The notes beneath the pieces were generated by a model. It did not search any database, was not told the origin of the DNA, and saw nothing but the letters and a program-made list of their open reading frames with translations. Shown here piece after piece: positions 8,629 through 9,548 of a stretch of 9,548 nt of DNA (the first letter of the stretch is position 1; each line of letters begins with the position of its first letter). Location: the NCBI RefSeq assembly GCF_000250875.1, contig NZ_JH604887.1, forward strand, positions 1-9,548, written 5' to 3'. Made by a program: the position numbers and the translations under genes. This DNA is from Sutterella parvirubra YIT 11816. GTDB taxonomy: Bacteria; Pseudomonadota; Gammaproteobacteria; Burkholderiales; Burkholderiaceae_F.

Positions 8629-9537
8629 ATGAAGCCTCCCCGCAGCGCCGACAACGAACTGATCCTCGGCCTCGTCTCGATTTCCGACCGCGCGAGCCGC
8701 GGCGTCTACGACGACGAGGGCATTCCCAACCTGGAAGCGTGGTGCCGCAAGGCGATCACCACGCCGATCAAGGTCCACAAGCGCCTCATCCCCGATGAGC
8801 GCTTCGACATTGAAAAGACACTCCGTGAGTTGGTCGACATCATCGGCTGCGACCTCATCCTCACGACGGGCGGAACGGGGCCCGCTCGCCGCGACGTGAC
8901 GCCGGAGGCGACGCTTGCGGTCGCCACGCGCGAGATGCCGGGCTTCGGCGAACAGATGCGCGCGATCTCGGGGCACTTCGTCCCGACGGCGATCCTCTCG
9001 CGCCAGGTCGCAGTCCTTCGCGAAACGCCCGACCATGCCGCGCTCATCATCAACCTGCCCGGCCGTCCCAAGGCGATCGCCGAGACGTTGGAAGGCCTGC
9101 GCGACGATGAGGGAAAGACGATCGTCAACGGCATCTTCGCGGCCGTCCCCTACTGCATCGACCTGATCGGCGGCCCCTACATCGAGACGGACGAGTCGGT
9201 CGTGAAGACCTTCCGTCCGAAGAACGCCGTGAAGCCCAAGAAAGCGGAAGAGAACCAAGCCAAAGAGGCTGCGTCTGAAACGCCCAAGGCTGAAGTGAAG
9301 TCGGAGGAAGTGAAGGCACCCTCCGCCAAACCTGCGGAACCCGTCTCCCCGGCGGAAAAGCCCGCGGCGCCCCGACAGGAAGCGGCTCAGAAGGTTCAGG
9401 ACGAAAAGCCCGCCTTCGCCCCGAAGGACATCCTCACGGTGATGCCGCGGCGCGCCCAGCGCGGCGCCGACCTCACCGTCGTGTGGCTCCACGGCATGGG
9501 GGTCGACAACCGCGACTTCGCGCCCTTCCCGGACTAG
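8629..9537 (+). CDS. mog: Molybdopterin adenylyltransferase fused to the start of a carboxylesterase domain
   Basis: The first ~200 residues are a complete Mog protein, which adenylates molybdopterin before molybdate insertion in molybdenum-cofactor synthesis. Visible are LILGLVSISDRASRGVYDDEGIP (11-33), IPDE with D56, LTTGGTGPARRDVTPEAT (78-95), MPGFGEQMR (103-111), VPTAILSRQ (118-126), INLPGRPKAI (141-150), and VPYCIDLIGGPYIET ending in FRPKNA, where E. coli Mog (195 residues) nearly ends. The frame then continues as a disordered-looking linker rich in Lys, Glu, Ala and Pro (about 202-277) and into DLTVVWLHGMGVDNRDFAPFPD (281-302), the first strand and HG oxyanion segment of a carboxylesterase/phospholipase-type hydrolase, before TAG at 9535-9537. 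The total is 302 residues. The ATG at 8629 is chosen by family match; no ribosome binding site is evident. An in-frame ATG at 8563 would overlap darP and add 22 unrelated residues. Confidence 0.88.
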   Translation: MKPPRSADNELILGLVSISDRASRGVYDDEGIPNLEAWCRKAITTPIKVHKRLIPDERFDIEKTLRELVDIIGCDLILTTGGTGPARRDVTPEATLAVATREMPGFGEQMRAISGHFVPTAILSRQVAVLRETPDHAALIINLPGRPKAIAETLEGLRDDEGKTIVNGIFAAVPYCIDLIGGPYIETDESVVKTFRPKNAVKPKKAEENQAKEAASETPKAEVKSEEVKAPSAKPAEPVSPAEKPAAPRQEAAQKVQDEKPAFAPKDILTVMPRRAQRGADLTVVWLHGMGVDNRDFAPFPD

Positions 9538-9548
9538 CTTTTGGAGTT
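9460..9548 (+). pseudogene. Truncated N-terminal segment of an alpha/beta-hydrolase (carboxylesterase)
   Basis: RGADLTVVWLHGMGVDNRDFAPF matches the first strand, the HG oxyanion-hole loop and the GxDxxDF block of small bacterial carboxylesterases, which hydrolyse short acyl esters. The catalytic Ser, Asp and His lie more than 100 residues further on in this family and are outside the window. TAG at 9535-9537 interrupts the frame, and the following bases (ctt ttg gag) read Leu-Leu-Glu in the same frame. A single-base change or sequencing error in an intact fusion is therefore possible. A separate gene from the ATG at 9442 is not supported by a well-placed ribosome binding site. Confidence 0.45.

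Overview
The window most likely comes from a GC-rich betaproteobacterium in Burkholderiales. The two gene clusters, queA-tgt-yajC-secD-secF and pmbA|darP-mog, and the protein sequences fit that group. A gut-associated Sutterella/Parasutterella-like relative is my guess, but the sequence alone does not prove it. From about 686 onward the DNA is strongly GC-rich and carries compact housekeeping genes. The first ~600 bases are clearly AT-richer (two 60-base lines counted by hand gave 37-38% GC, against 77% for one line in tgt). They look like the edge of an acquired surface-polysaccharide region.

Layout from left to right. Bases 1-524 hold the broken C-terminal end of a family 2 glycosyltransferase, and 525-623 holds nothing I can recognise. 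A long perfect hairpin at 624-664 serves as the terminator of the leftward cluster and separates it from the AT-rich segment. The minus-strand cluster then reads, in transcription order, queA (6319-5258), tgt (5246-4113), yajC (4013-3669), secD (3543-1636) and secF (1618-686). QueA and Tgt act in tRNA queuosine modification. YajC, SecD and SecF form the accessory membrane complex that drives late protein translocation through SecYEG. A perfect TATAAT in the tgt-yajC gap suggests that yajC-secD-secF also has its own promoter. Upstream, pmbA (tldE) is read leftward (7793-6438).

On the plus strand, darP (yjgA, 8016-8594) and a mog-type molybdopterin adenylyltransferase (8629-9537) are read rightward, divergent from pmbA. 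The mog reading frame does not stop where Mog normally stops. It runs through a Lys/Glu/Ala/Pro-rich linker into the beginning of an alpha/beta-hydrolase (carboxylesterase) domain, then meets TAG 11 bases before the window ends.

Most of the window is ordinary core genome, and I see no convincing new defence, mobile or CRISPR system. The points worth a second look are the Mog-esterase fusion and its stop codon, four unrelated hairpins packed between yajC and secD, further hairpins in other intergenic gaps, a symmetric TTATCATAA between pmbA and darP, and the decayed glycosyltransferase at the left edge. Both window edges carry interrupted reading frames, so sequencing or assembly error there must be considered.
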